49,432 bases of DNA from Acidobacteriota bacterium. GTDB lineage: Bacteria > Actinomycetota > Acidimicrobiia > Acidimicrobiales > Palsa-688. The stretch spans positions 1 to 49,432 of the forward strand of contig JAGWSF010000154.1 in NCBI GenBank assembly GCA_028876385.1, written 5' to 3'. Numbering within the stretch: the stretch's first letter is position 1; each line of letters opens with the position of its first letter. A model generated the notes under the pieces. It worked only from the letters and a program-made list of their open reading frames with translations. It had not been told where the DNA came from and did no database searches. Positions 26,700-35,331 of this stretch are shown in pieces. The translations under genes and the position numbers were made by a program.

Positions 26700-27818
26700 T
26701 CAGATGCTCTGGGGCAGCAGCAGGATCACGTTCTCGAAGCAGAACCACAGGGGCACGGCGCAAACGGCGAACCCCACGACGTAGGCCGACAGTCGTCGCC
26801 ACCGGCGGGCGCGGTTGATGGCCAGCCGGGTGGCTACCCACAAGACGACGAAGGCCAGACCGTAGAGGATGGACGGCGGCCACGCGCTCGCCCGGCCCTG
26901 CCCCAGGTTGGAGACGAGGGTGGGGGCCGCCGTCGTGGCCGTGGTGGCCTGGTTGGGGGAGGCGTCGCCGGGCAGGACGGTCGGCTTGCTCGGCGCCACC
27001 GGGGGCGGCGCCTTCACCAGCCCGGCCTGGCCCTTCAAACGGGCGAACACCACCAGCCGGGTGCTGGCCGAGAAGATGGGATTGCACGTAGTGAGGGTCA
27101 GTTGGGGGAACGGCGTCGGGTCGAGGACGCTGACGTCGTCGGGGTTGACCACGATGGGAGCCTGGCTGACCAGGTACACCCAGGTGCGGCCGTTGAGGTC
27201 GGTGATGTCGATGGCGTCGCCGACGGTGAGCTTGTTGAGCTCGAAGAATGGCGCTCCGTAGGTGGTGCGGTGTCCGGCGATGGCGGCGTTGCCGACCTGG
27301 CCGGGGTAGGCCGTGCCGGTGTAGTGGCCCGGCCCTCGACGCAGATCGGCTTCGTCGGTGCCCTCGACCACGTACTTGTCCACGCCGATCGATTTGATCA
27401 CCAGGTGCTCGATGGCTCCCCCGGCGGGCACCGCCGGCAGCACGTCCTCGGTCGGCACGGTGGTGGCGGCCGAGGCCGGGGCGGTGGTCGAGGTCGTGGT
27501 GGCCGGCGGGGCCCCTGGGCTTGGTACTCCGGTGCTGCCGGAGGTCGGGGTGGCGGTGTTCGGCGACGCCGTGGTGTGGGCCGGTGTGCTGTGCAGGGCG
27601 GCGTTGAACTGCTGGGCCAGCGAGTGCTGGTTGCGGGCCTCGGTGATGTTGGTGCCGAAGAGCTGGTACACCACGAAGAGCAGCACGACCACGCCCAGCG
27701 TGATCAGGGCGAGGCCGATCTCCCGGGCTGTCCGGCGGGCCACGCCCATCGGTGCTCGGCGGGATGCGACCGGCGGTGGCTGCTCTGCTTCCCCGGCGGC
27801 CGGGGCCTCGTCTGCCAC
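26700..27818 (-). CDS. Class E sortase
   Basis: 372 residues from GTG 27818. N-terminal cytoplasmic segment, membrane helix (about 35-55), Thr/Pro/Ala-rich spacer, sortase domain with catalytic H183 in AGHRTTYGAPF, C245 in LTLTTCNP and R254 in STRLVVFARL. Y187 after the His motif is a class E hallmark. Two further hydrophobic helices lie at the C-terminus (LYGLAFVVLWVATRL, YVVGFAVCAVPLWFCF). The enzyme attaches proteins bearing a sorting signal (class E prefers LAXTG-like) to the cell wall. No such substrate was recognised in the window. It separates the Nudix gene from the phosphatase gene. Confidence 0.9.
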   Translation of the reverse strand: MADEAPAAGEAEQPPPVASRRAPMGVARRTAREIGLALITLGVVVLLFVVYQLFGTNITEARNQHSLAQQFNAALHSTPAHTTASPNTATPTSGSTGVPSPGAPPATTTSTTAPASAATTVPTEDVLPAVPAGGAIEHLVIKSIGVDKYVVEGTDEADLRRGPGHYTGTAYPGQVGNAAIAGHRTTYGAPFFELNKLTVGDAIDITDLNGRTWVYLVSQAPIVVNPDDVSVLDPTPFPQLTLTTCNPIFSASTRLVVFARLKGQAGLVKAPPPVAPSKPTVLPGDASPNQATTATTAAPTLVSNLGQGRASAWPPSILYGLAFVVLWVATRLAINRARRWRRLSAYVVGFAVCAVPLWFCFENVILLLPQSI

Positions 27819-27878
27819 CAGACCAGGTTAAGCGGCTCTCGGCGGCGAGTCCCGTCGCCACCCTGGCAGACTGATTGA

Positions 27879-28349
27879 ATGTCGGTGACCGTGGTACGTC
27901 ACGCCCACGCCGTGTCGCGCCGGCACTGGGAGGGCGACGACGCCTGGCGGGTGCTCTCCCCCAAGGGGGAGGCGCAGGCCGGCCTCCTGGTCGCCCCGCT
28001 CCTGGCTGGTCGCCCGACCCGGATCGTGTCGAGCCCCTACCTGCGGTGCGTGGCCACGGTCGAGCCGTTGGCCGCCGCCACCGGGCTGGTCGTCGAGCCG
28101 GACGGCCGCCTGGCCGAGGGCAACGATCGCCCCGCCGTGGACCTGGTCCGGTCGCTCCAGGACTCCGGGGAGCGCGCCGTGGTCTGCAGTCATGGTGACG
28201 TGATCCCTCATCTGCTGGTGGTGCTGGCCAACGAGGACGGGGTGGACCTCGGCCCGGACCCTCGGGTGGAGAAAGGATCGGTCTGGATCCTCGAAGGCGA
28301 CCGCGGTCGCTTCACCTCTGCCCGCCACATCCCTCCGCCCGTGCCCTGA
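27879..28349 (+). CDS. Histidine phosphatase, MutT1 C-terminal-domain type
   Basis: 156 residues. Histidine phosphatase superfamily, SixA-like: phosphate pocket VVRHAHAVSR (R7, H8) and second catalytic His in CSHGDVIP (H105). Segments such as GDDAWRVLSPKGEAQA, RCVATVEPLAA, KGSVWILE and TSARHI resemble, from memory, the C-terminal domain of mycobacterial MutT1. The Nudix half is a separate gene 1.2 kb upstream, so the bifunctional enzyme seems to be split here. A weak CAGACT -10-like hexamer lies 6 nt before the ATG. Confidence 0.85.
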   Translation: MSVTVVRHAHAVSRRHWEGDDAWRVLSPKGEAQAGLLVAPLLAGRPTRIVSSPYLRCVATVEPLAAATGLVVEPDGRLAEGNDRPAVDLVRSLQDSGERAVVCSHGDVIPHLLVVLANEDGVDLGPDPRVEKGSVWILEGDRGRFTSARHIPPPVP

Positions 28350-28405
28350 GAGGGGCGGTTCGGGGGGCCGGCGTGGGCGGGGCCGGGCCGGTAGGCGGGA
28401 TGGTC

Positions 28406-29212
28406 TCAGCGGCGGAGGAGACCCTTGCGTTTGGGGGGAGCTGAGGGGAGTATGTCGTCATCGGTGGGGGTCCAGCCCATCACCTCCACCGTGCTGCGGG
28501 ACGGGGCCGAAGGGGCCGAAGCCGCCCCGGACGCCGCTTCGGACTTTTCGGGGGTGGGCTCGGGGGTCGGGCGGGCGGGGCGCTTGATGGCGATCGTCGG
28601 CGCCTCTTCGACCATGTCGTCGCTGGCTGGGGAGATCCCGCTCAAGCCGCCGAGACCCGACAGGCTCGGTAGCGGTCGGGCGCCCATCGAGCTGCCGTCG
28701 GTCGAGGGGGGACGGAGCGCGGAGATGGAGTTGCCGCCCAGTGAACCGCCCCCCGAAGCGGAAGCCATGGGGGACAGTCCGCTGGAGATACCCCCGGCGA
28801 GGATGCTGGGACTCTTGCGGATCGGCCCGTCGGCCAAGCCGCCCGGGGGCGCCCCCATCGGATTCGGGGGGGGAGTGAGGGGGCTAGGGGCCCGTCGCTC
28901 GACGGGCGGCGCGCCGGACGCGGGCGCCCGAACCCCGCCGAGGGGGGCCGGCGCGGGCGGCGGCGTTCGAAGCGCGCCGGTAGGGAAACTGGGTTCGCTG
29001 GAGGGAACCCCGGCCGCGGGCGGCCCTTCGGACGATCGGCTATCAGGGCCACCGACCGCCTTCGGGTCCGGACCGGGGCCCGTCGCCGGCTCGGTCCGGG
29101 CTGGGGCGCCGGGCTCGGTGTCGTCTCCTTCTCCGGCCACTGCGTCCCGCAGCGCGTCAGCCAGAGAGGCGTGCAGCGCCTGGCGGTCGAACGGTCGGGA
29201 TTCTTCTGCCAT
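28406..29212 (-). CDS. Proline-rich, largely disordered protein of unknown function
   Basis: 268 residues from ATG 29212 (MAEESRPFDRQALHASLADALRDAV). A short N-terminal helix is followed by over 200 residues rich in Pro, Gly, Ser and Ala with almost no aromatic residues. The C-terminus is basic (PPKRKGLLRR). No membrane helix or signal peptide. A segment EAPTIAIKRPARPTPEPTPEKSE could be a phosphorylation or FHA-binding tail; this is speculation. An alternative start at 29254 lacks support. Real coding is supported by codon bias, not by homology. Confidence 0.6.
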   Translation of the reverse strand: MAEESRPFDRQALHASLADALRDAVAGEGDDTEPGAPARTEPATGPGPDPKAVGGPDSRSSEGPPAAGVPSSEPSFPTGALRTPPPAPAPLGGVRAPASGAPPVERRAPSPLTPPPNPMGAPPGGLADGPIRKSPSILAGGISSGLSPMASASGGGSLGGNSISALRPPSTDGSSMGARPLPSLSGLGGLSGISPASDDMVEEAPTIAIKRPARPTPEPTPEKSEAASGAASAPSAPSRSTVEVMGWTPTDDDILPSAPPKRKGLLRR

Positions 29213-29373
29213 GTCAGCGTTATCGGCACAGGTGATCAGCCACCTTGAGGGCAACGGCGGCGCTCCCCGCCGTCTGGTCGCCCCCGGCGCGCATCGGAGC
29301 GCCTTTTAGTGGTATCCAGGCAAGAGCGGTTGACCCACTCGGGGGCCGTGGCGACCTTCGGGCGCCGAGTGCG

Positions 29374-29379
29374 TACGCT
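29374..29379 (+). promoter_or_regulatory. -10-like hexamer of the MFS gene
   Basis: TACGCT, 9 nt before ATG 29389, with no Shine-Dalgarno: leaderless arrangement. Confidence 0.4.
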
Positions 29380-29388
29380 CTGCACTTG

Positions 29389-30957
29389 ATGGCTGAGTTC
29401 AGCGTCGCGGCGATGCGCTCGCAAGTCGCCGCGGTTGTCGGCTCGGCGAGGGTGCGGGCCGCGGCCTCCTACCCGTTCCGTCTCGGGCCGGCCGATTCCG
29501 ACTGGAAGAGCCGGCCCTTCGCCGGCCTGGCCGTGGTCAACAACCTGTCGGGCAGCGGCGACGCCCTGGTCACCGTGGCCTTGGCCGGATCGGTGTTCGT
29601 GAGCGTCTCGCTCAACGCGGCGCGCGGCCGCACGGCTCTGGGGCTGATCTGCACGGTGCTGCCCTTCGCGGTGGTCGGACCGTTCGTCGGCCCCGCCATA
29701 GACCGCATGCGGGGCGGGCGGCGCCTCATCGTGTTCCTCGCCGCCGCCGGCCGGCTGGTGGCCTGTCTGCTCATGGCGGCGTGGATCCACAGCCTCCTGC
29801 TGTTCCCCGCGGCGTTCTTGAGCCTGGTGTGCTCCAAGACCCACGCCGTGGCCAAAGCGGCGCTCGTCCCGGCGGTGGTGGACGGCGAGCAGGACCTGGT
29901 GCGGGCCAACTCGAGGCTGGCCGTCGGCGGCGCGGCCATCACCTCGTTGGCGGCCGGGGTGGGTGGCCTCATCTACAAGCTGCTCGGATCGCGGGTACTG
30001 CTCGATCTCGACGTGTTCGTGTTCGCGGCCTGCGCCGGCCTCTGCCTCCAACTCCTCGGCAAGGACCCCGAGCCGAAGGACCCCGAGCCGAAGGACCCCG
30101 AGCCGGTCGGGGCTGCCGCTCACGGGCCGCGGCGGCGGTTCGCCCCGGGAGGCCCCCAGCCGCCGGTCGGAGCGGGCCCTGGTTTCGGGCTGGCCCGCCT
30201 GGCCGCCCGCCTGGCCGGCCGGTTCGGGGCCGGCGGCCCGCTGGTGGTGGCCCGCCCGTTGCGTCTGGCGTCGGTCGCCATGGCCGGCATGAGGGCGGTC
30301 GCCGGGTTCCTCACCGCTCTCGTCATCTTCGCCTTCCGGCGCGGCGACGCCCCATTGTTCTGGTACGGGTTGGTGGCCGTGGCCAGCGTGGGCGGCAACT
30401 TCGGCGGGGCCATCCTGGCTCCCCGGCTACGGCCGTTGGTGACCGAGCGCCTGCTCGTCGGAGCGGCCGCGGTGCTCATCGGGGTGACGGCTGTCGGCTT
30501 GACCTTCTTCTCGGCGTGGTCGCGCCGACCCGCGGCGGTGGGTTTGGCCCTCGTCGTGGCGTTGGGAGCCAGCCTGGCCAAAACTGCGTTCGATGCCATC
30601 GTCCAGCGCGACACCCCCGACCGGGACCGGAGCCGCCTCTTCGCCGGCTTCGAGTCGGTGTTCCAGCTTGCCTGGGTGGGGGGAGCGCTGCTGCCGACGC
30701 TGCTGCCCATCCCCCTCCTCGTCGGCTTCCTCCTCGTCGCGGTGATAGTGGCTTCGACCTCGACGGTCTTCGTAGCCGGCTTGGCCCGAGACGGGTGGGT
30801 GCCTCCCGCGCCCGCCGCGGGCCGGAACCGGCTTCGGGGCGCCGATTCCGGGGGTGGCCCGGTGTCCTGGTCTCCACCGCCTCCTCGCCCGGCCCCCCCG
30901 GCCCCATCGGCCCCGCAGGCGCCGCGGGGCGGGGCGGGTCCGCTCGACCGGGCCTAG
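29389..30957 (+). CDS. MFS-type transporter
   Basis: 522 residues from ATG 29389. About 12 hydrophobic helices; the loop after helix 2 reads GPAIDRMRGGRRL, matching the MFS motif A pattern (GxxxDRxGRR). The central cytoplasmic loop contains KDPEP three times, encoded by exact 15-bp repeats (30061-30105), and is unusually long and Pro/Arg-rich. The C-terminal tail is Pro/Ala-rich and disordered. Substrate unknown; such proteins are often drug or metabolite exporters. Confidence 0.8.
   Translation: MAEFSVAAMRSQVAAVVGSARVRAAASYPFRLGPADSDWKSRPFAGLAVVNNLSGSGDALVTVALAGSVFVSVSLNAARGRTALGLICTVLPFAVVGPFVGPAIDRMRGGRRLIVFLAAAGRLVACLLMAAWIHSLLLFPAAFLSLVCSKTHAVAKAALVPAVVDGEQDLVRANSRLAVGGAAITSLAAGVGGLIYKLLGSRVLLDLDVFVFAACAGLCLQLLGKDPEPKDPEPKDPEPVGAAAHGPRRRFAPGGPQPPVGAGPGFGLARLAARLAGRFGAGGPLVVARPLRLASVAMAGMRAVAGFLTALVIFAFRRGDAPLFWYGLVAVASVGGNFGGAILAPRLRPLVTERLLVGAAAVLIGVTAVGLTFFSAWSRRPAAVGLALVVALGASLAKTAFDAIVQRDTPDRDRSRLFAGFESVFQLAWVGGALLPTLLPIPLLVGFLLVAVIVASTSTVFVAGLARDGWVPPAPAAGRNRLRGADSGGGPVSWSPPPPRPAPPAPSAPQAPRGGAGPLDRA
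30061..30105 (+). repeat. 15-bp in-frame triplet repeat in the MFS gene
   Basis: aaggaccccgagccg three times in a row, encoding KDPEP x3 in the cytoplasmic loop between the two halves of the transporter. Confidence 0.9.
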
Positions 30958-31008
30958 ACCGAGGCGGCGGGGGGACCCGGGGCCGGGGTCTCGGCGGAGC
31001 TGGAGAGC

Positions 31009-32244
31009 TCAGTCCTGGTCGAACTCGAGGCGGGCCAGCCACAACCCGGGGGCGGCCAGCTCGGCGGGCGTGGGGAGCTCGCGGGGCGATCGCCACAGGG
31101 GAGCCAGGCCCTCCTCGCCGGCTCTCTCCACGATCCCTTTGATGAACGCCTGGCCCTGCTCGTAGCTGGCCGCATCGAGGCTCACCCCGAAGAGCTGGCC
31201 GAGCACCCGCGCCCCATCGTTCTCCTCGAGGCGGTGCCGGCGCAGGGCCTCGGTGAGAGGGCCGTAGGAAGAGATCAGGCGCCTACCGACCGTGTCCATC
31301 ACGTGATCGACGTAGCCCACCACGGTGGCGAGGAGGGCTCTGAGCGGCACCTGGATCTGGCGCTGGGCGTCGTTCTGCATCTCCTCGAGGAGGGTGGCCG
31401 GGTCGCCGAACGCGGCCTGCAGCCCAGCCATGTCGTTGAGGTCGATGTCACCGAGGCGCTGCTCGAGGGACTGCGACGATGGGGAGAAAGCGCCGACGTA
31501 GGACTCGATCAGCTCTTCGAGGCGGGCCCGCACGTGGGGCCGTCCGAGCACGCCGTGGTGGGCGGTCTCGCGCAGGCAGATCCACATGCGCACGTCATCG
31601 GCCCCGAGGCTCCAGTCGGTGGCGAAACGGTCGATGGCGTCGGGCACCACCAGCAACTCGGAGCGGAGCGGACGGGGCATGGGCAGGTCGTACTGGCCCA
31701 TGGCCCGGGTGGCGAGTTGGCCGACCATGGAGCCGGCCTGCAACCCGAACAGGAACGGCCCGAGGACCTGGGGCAGGTTGGCGAACAGCTGGGCCATCGG
31801 ATCGCCCCCGGGCAGGCCCGATCCCGGCTCGCCCGGACCGGCGAACCACGGGCCGCCGGCCCCGGGCTGCGGGCCGGCCGGGGTCATGCGGGCGGCCAGC
31901 CGCTCGAGCAGGGGCCTCCAGTCGTCGAGGGTGCGCAGCGCCCACTGGGTACGGGTCACCGCCGAAACGGTCAGGACCCCGGCGCTACCGACGTCCAGCC
32001 CGGTAGCCTCCGACACGTGCATCTCCGCCACGCGCATCAGTTCCTCGAGGCGGACCCTCGACAGCGGGTCGGGGTTGGCCTCCGAGGATCCACCCGATGC
32101 CGCCCACTGGGCCATCTGGCGGGCTATCTCCCAGTTGAGAGGTCCCTGGCCGGTGAAGAAGCGGGCCAGATTCCTCATCAGGTCGCCGAGCGGTCCGCCT
32201 TCGAAAGGGTTGCCGCCCCCGAAACTGTCGGGCGTGCTCACCAC
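31009..32244 (-). CDS. DUF2342/zincin-like protein (Rv3195 type)
   Basis: 411 residues. Belongs by overall pattern to the actinobacterial 'zinc-dependent metalloprotease-like/putative hydrolase' family: GPLNWEIARQMAQWAA, TWRxLLERLA-like helices, FGLQAGSMVGQLATRAMGQYDLP, then CLRETAHHGVLGRPHVRARL. A zincin of this family would show HExxH at that point; here the first His is Arg (R225-E226-T-A-H229). Whether this Arg is normal for its subfamily is uncertain. C-terminal LEFDQD. Cytoplasmic. It sits in a stretch that also encodes Rv3194c- and Rv3193c-like proteins, its neighbours in mycobacteria. Confidence 0.75.
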   Translation of the reverse strand: MVSTPDSFGGGNPFEGGPLGDLMRNLARFFTGQGPLNWEIARQMAQWAASGGSSEANPDPLSRVRLEELMRVAEMHVSEATGLDVGSAGVLTVSAVTRTQWALRTLDDWRPLLERLAARMTPAGPQPGAGGPWFAGPGEPGSGLPGGDPMAQLFANLPQVLGPFLFGLQAGSMVGQLATRAMGQYDLPMPRPLRSELLVVPDAIDRFATDWSLGADDVRMWICLRETAHHGVLGRPHVRARLEELIESYVGAFSPSSQSLEQRLGDIDLNDMAGLQAAFGDPATLLEEMQNDAQRQIQVPLRALLATVVGYVDHVMDTVGRRLISSYGPLTEALRRHRLEENDGARVLGQLFGVSLDAASYEQGQAFIKGIVERAGEEGLAPLWRSPRELPTPAELAAPGLWLARLEFDQD

Positions 32245-32291
32245 GCCCCCTCTCTGGTTCGCGAGTCGGCCATGCGGGCATCGTAGGTTCC

Positions 32292-33386
32292 GTGTCGACC
32301 GTAGTGGTCACCGGGGCGGCCGGCTCGCTCGGATCGAGGGTCCTAGAGCAGCTTCTGGCCCGGCCCGACGTGCAGCGCACCGTCGCGGTGGATCTGGTGC
32401 CGGTGGCCGCCAAGAATCCCCGTCTCGACGCCCGGGTGGTCGACCTGGCCGTGGCCGGCGGCCCTGTCGACTCGGAGCTCGAGCGGGTCATGCAGGGAGC
32501 CGACGCCGTCTTGCACCTGGCCTGGAGCCTGCCCGACGGTAAGGGCGCGACGCCTGCCGACCTGGAGATCGCGGCGGCTGCCAACCAGCGTTCGCTGTCG
32601 CGGGTGCTGCGGGCTTCGGCCAAGGCCGGGGTGGCGTCTGTCGTGTACGTGTCGAGCGCCACTGTGTACGGCGCCTGGGCGGACAACAAGATTCCGCTCA
32701 CCGAAGACGCCAACCTCCGGCCCAACCCGGAGTTCTCCTTCGCCGTGTCCAAGGCCGAATCCGAGCGACTCCTCGCCGAGTGGACCGAGACCTACCCGGC
32801 GGTGGCGGTGGCGGTGCTGCGGCCCACTGTCACCGTCGGCACCGACGGTCGGCCGATCTACCAGGCTCTGGGTATCACCCGGGCCCCCCGCCTCGGTGAC
32901 GAGGGGCGTCCGGTGCAGTACCTGCACGTAGACGACCTGGCCTCGGCGGTGGTGCTGGCCTGGGAGGTCCGCCTGCGGGGCGTATTCAATGTGGCCCCTG
33001 ACAGCGGGATCCCCGAGGAGCAGGCCCGGGCCCTCGCCGGCGGGGTGGCCAAGGTCTCGGTGCCCGACCGGTTGGCCGCCCGCCTGGCGTCGCTCGGCTG
33101 GCGCCTCTGGCGGCAGGGGGTGCCCCTAGAGGCGCAGGCCTACGCCACCCACCCGTGGGTCGTGGCCCCCGACCGCCTGAAAGCGGCCGGCTGGGCCCCT
33201 GGCTATTCCAGCGAGGAGGCCCTGGTCGCCACCGATGACCGGCTCCACTGGGACGATCTGCCCCCGGGCCGGCGCCAGAACCTCAACCTCGTGGTGGTGG
33301 TGTTGGTCTCGACGACGCTGGGAGCCACCGTCGCCGGTGTGATCGCCGCCCTGGTACGGCGCCGCCGCCGTCGATCGACGCGCTGA
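32292..33386 (+). CDS. NAD-dependent epimerase/SDR-like protein with C-terminal membrane helix
   Basis: 364 residues from GTG 32292. Extended SDR fold: VVVTGAAGSLGSRVLEQL, AVDLVP at the end of beta-2, VLHLAW, and VYVSSATVYGAW. The active-site motif is F150-A-V-S-K154, so the catalytic Tyr of YxxxK is replaced by Phe. A membrane helix near the C-terminus (LVVVVLVSTTLGATVAGVIAALV) is followed by Arg-rich RRRRRRS, anchoring it to the membrane with the Rossmann domain in the cytoplasm. Cofactor binding seems intact while catalysis is doubtful; substrate unknown. Confidence 0.8.
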   Translation: MSTVVVTGAAGSLGSRVLEQLLARPDVQRTVAVDLVPVAAKNPRLDARVVDLAVAGGPVDSELERVMQGADAVLHLAWSLPDGKGATPADLEIAAAANQRSLSRVLRASAKAGVASVVYVSSATVYGAWADNKIPLTEDANLRPNPEFSFAVSKAESERLLAEWTETYPAVAVAVLRPTVTVGTDGRPIYQALGITRAPRLGDEGRPVQYLHVDDLASAVVLAWEVRLRGVFNVAPDSGIPEEQARALAGGVAKVSVPDRLAARLASLGWRLWRQGVPLEAQAYATHPWVVAPDRLKAAGWAPGYSSEEALVATDDRLHWDDLPPGRRQNLNLVVVVLVSTTLGATVAGVIAALVRRRRRRSTR

Positions 33387-33412
33387 ACCCCCGGCCGGCG
33401 CGCCGCCCGGCG

Positions 33413-34747
33413 TCAGTCGCCGCCGGGCTCGTTGGTGATGGTCACCGTGGTGGTCAGGGTCCGACCCGAGTGCAGGTAAGTGATGGGGACGGCGTCGCCG
33501 GGGAGGCACCGGTCCACTTCGGCGACCAGGGTCCCCGTCGAGGTGACCGGCTGGCCGTCCAGGGAGGTGATGATGTCGTGGGTCTGGACGCCGGCCCGCC
33601 CCGCCGGGCCGGTGCTCGACACGTTCCCCGCCAGCACCCCCCCGGCCAGGCCCATCTGGTGGGCCATGGCGCTAGGCACGTCGATGGGGTCGGTGATGCC
33701 GAGCCAGGGATGGCTCACCGGGACGCCCTCGACGAGCTCCGTGGCGACGCGGGACACCTCGTCGATGGGTGCGGCGAAGGTGAGGGCCTGATCGGACTGG
33801 CTGGCCGGCTGCAAGCCGAGGGTGAGGCCGACCACCTGTCCGAACTGGTTGAGGAGAGGATTTCCCGAAGCGCTGGGGCTGACGGCGGTCATCGACACTG
33901 CGAGCAGGCCGTCCATGTCCGTGCCGTCGACCAGCGACACGGTCCGGTCCTGGGCGCTGACCAGCCCGGGGGACAGGGAAGGGGCCGATCGGGAGCCTAC
34001 GGCGAGCACGGCGGTGGCATCGCTCAGGCTGGCCACCGACCCGAGATCGGCGGGGCTGACCACGGCCGAGGCCGGGCTGGTCACTTTGATCACGGCCAGA
34101 CCGGACAGCGCGTCGGTGCCCACGAGCACGGCTTTGGACGACTCCCCGGTCGGATAGGTGACCTGGATGGAGCCGAAGTAGCCGTCGGCCAGGGCCCGAG
34201 CGAAGATGGTGCGGTCGGTGACCACGAAGGTGTGACCGTCGGCCGACTGGCTGAAGATCAAACCCGACCCGGCCGCCGGTCCCGAAGCACCGTCCACGGT
34301 GACCGCCACGACCGACAGCGAGGCGCTGTCGTCGATGGCCGTCCAGTCGGTCGCCTGGGGCCCGGCGGCGGCCAGCGAGATGGACGGCGTGGACGCCGCG
34401 GTCGATCGCAGAACCGTCCGCGATTGGAGCAACATCCCGCTGGCCACGCCGACGCCGGTCGCCGCGGTGGCTCCTATCAGCCCGGCGATGAGGGCGATGG
34501 CCCAACTGCTGCGCAGGACCCCGGATCGTGCCGGCGTGCCCCGCCGGCCGCCCGGACCTGTCGCCAGCTCCAGGGTGGGCGCCCCCGACGACCGCTCGGA
34601 AGGGTGGCGCCACAACCGGTCTTCGGGGGGCAGCCAGGCGAACACGGGGCCGTCATCGGGTGCCGCCCAGTCGCCGGCGGGGTCGGGGAACTCCGGGAGA
34701 TCTTCGCCGTCATCTGACGGATCGGGGGCCCCGGGCCGGTACTCCAC
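33413..34747 (-). CDS. HtrA-like membrane protein with degenerate active site and PDZ domain
   Basis: 444 residues from GTG 34747. Acidic cytoplasmic N-terminus with WLPPEDRLWRHPSE, a motif I associate with actinobacterial HtrA-like proteins, membrane helix (about 80-105), trypsin-like domain (about 130-335) and a PDZ domain (about 345-440, PAGRAGVQTHDIITSLDGQPV). The catalytic His position reads VVTDRTI (R179), and the Asp position reads SGLAVIKV (G216). Only the Ser is kept (SASGNPL, S294). It therefore looks like a pseudoprotease, perhaps a substrate-binding or scaffold protein. Divergent from moaE. Confidence 0.82.
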   Translation of the reverse strand: MEYRPGAPDPSDDGEDLPEFPDPAGDWAAPDDGPVFAWLPPEDRLWRHPSERSSGAPTLELATGPGGRRGTPARSGVLRSSWAIALIAGLIGATAATGVGVASGMLLQSRTVLRSTAASTPSISLAAAGPQATDWTAIDDSASLSVVAVTVDGASGPAAGSGLIFSQSADGHTFVVTDRTIFARALADGYFGSIQVTYPTGESSKAVLVGTDALSGLAVIKVTSPASAVVSPADLGSVASLSDATAVLAVGSRSAPSLSPGLVSAQDRTVSLVDGTDMDGLLAVSMTAVSPSASGNPLLNQFGQVVGLTLGLQPASQSDQALTFAAPIDEVSRVATELVEGVPVSHPWLGITDPIDVPSAMAHQMGLAGGVLAGNVSSTGPAGRAGVQTHDIITSLDGQPVTSTGTLVAEVDRCLPGDAVPITYLHSGRTLTTTVTITNEPGGD

Positions 34748-34839
34748 GCCGGTGGAGCCTAACGATCAAGGTCGGGCCGCGGACATCGGGCCGGCAATGA
34801 CGGAAACCTCTACGTCCCCCACCGCGCCCCTGTGAGTCG

Positions 34840-34845
34840 TACGAT
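34840..34845 (+). promoter_or_regulatory. -10-like hexamer of moaE, leaderless arrangement
   Basis: TACGAT, 6 nt before GTG 34852. Confidence 0.5.
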
Positions 34846-34851
34846 GAACAC

Positions 34852-35331
34852 GTGAGCGGTTACCAGCACGAGCCCGGCGACGGCGAGGTGGTCTGGGTCG
34901 GGTTGACCACTGAACCACTTTCCATGGACCGGGCCGCGCGGTGGGTGCAGAGAGCAGACTGCGGGGCGGCCGTGGTCTTCAGCGGGATGGTCCGCGACCA
35001 CGCCCCCGGCCGGGACGGCGTAGATGAGGTCGAATACGAGGCCTACGACACCCAGGTGGAACCCCGGCTGCGCCGCATCGCCGAGTCGGCCCGCGAGCGT
35101 GGCCCGGGAATCGGCCGGGTGGTCATCTGGCACCGTTTCGGGACGCTCGGGGTGGGCGACTCCTCGGTCGTGGTGGCAGTCTCCTCACACCACCGGGCCG
35201 AGGCCTTCGAAGCGGCGCGCTACTGCATCGACACGGTCAAGACGTCGGTGCCGATCTGGAAGCGCGAACGTTGGGAGGACGGCGAGGACTGGGGACTCGA
35301 CGCTCACGAGGTGGCCGAGGTCAGTCCGTGA
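34852..35331 (+). CDS. moaE: Molybdopterin synthase catalytic subunit
   Basis: 159 residues from GTG 34852. MoaE transfers sulfur from MoaD thiocarboxylate to precursor Z (cPMP) in molybdenum-cofactor synthesis. Family motifs: AAVVFSGMVRDHAPG, VEYEAYDTQ, IWHRFGTLGVGDSSVVVAVSSHHR and the catalytic Lys region VKTSVPIWKRER. No moaD or other moa gene is in the window, so it is a dispersed member of the pathway. It overlaps the following small membrane gene as GTGA. Confidence 0.94.
   Translation: MSGYQHEPGDGEVVWVGLTTEPLSMDRAARWVQRADCGAAVVFSGMVRDHAPGRDGVDEVEYEAYDTQVEPRLRRIAESARERGPGIGRVVIWHRFGTLGVGDSSVVVAVSSHHRAEAFEAARYCIDTVKTSVPIWKRERWEDGEDWGLDAHEVAEVSP

Noticed and set aside
26700..27818. Sortase substrate encoded next to the sortase
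   Set aside because: No neighbouring protein has a C-terminal LPXTG/LAXTG-type signal followed by a helix and basic tail; the sigma-like and PKD proteins end without one.
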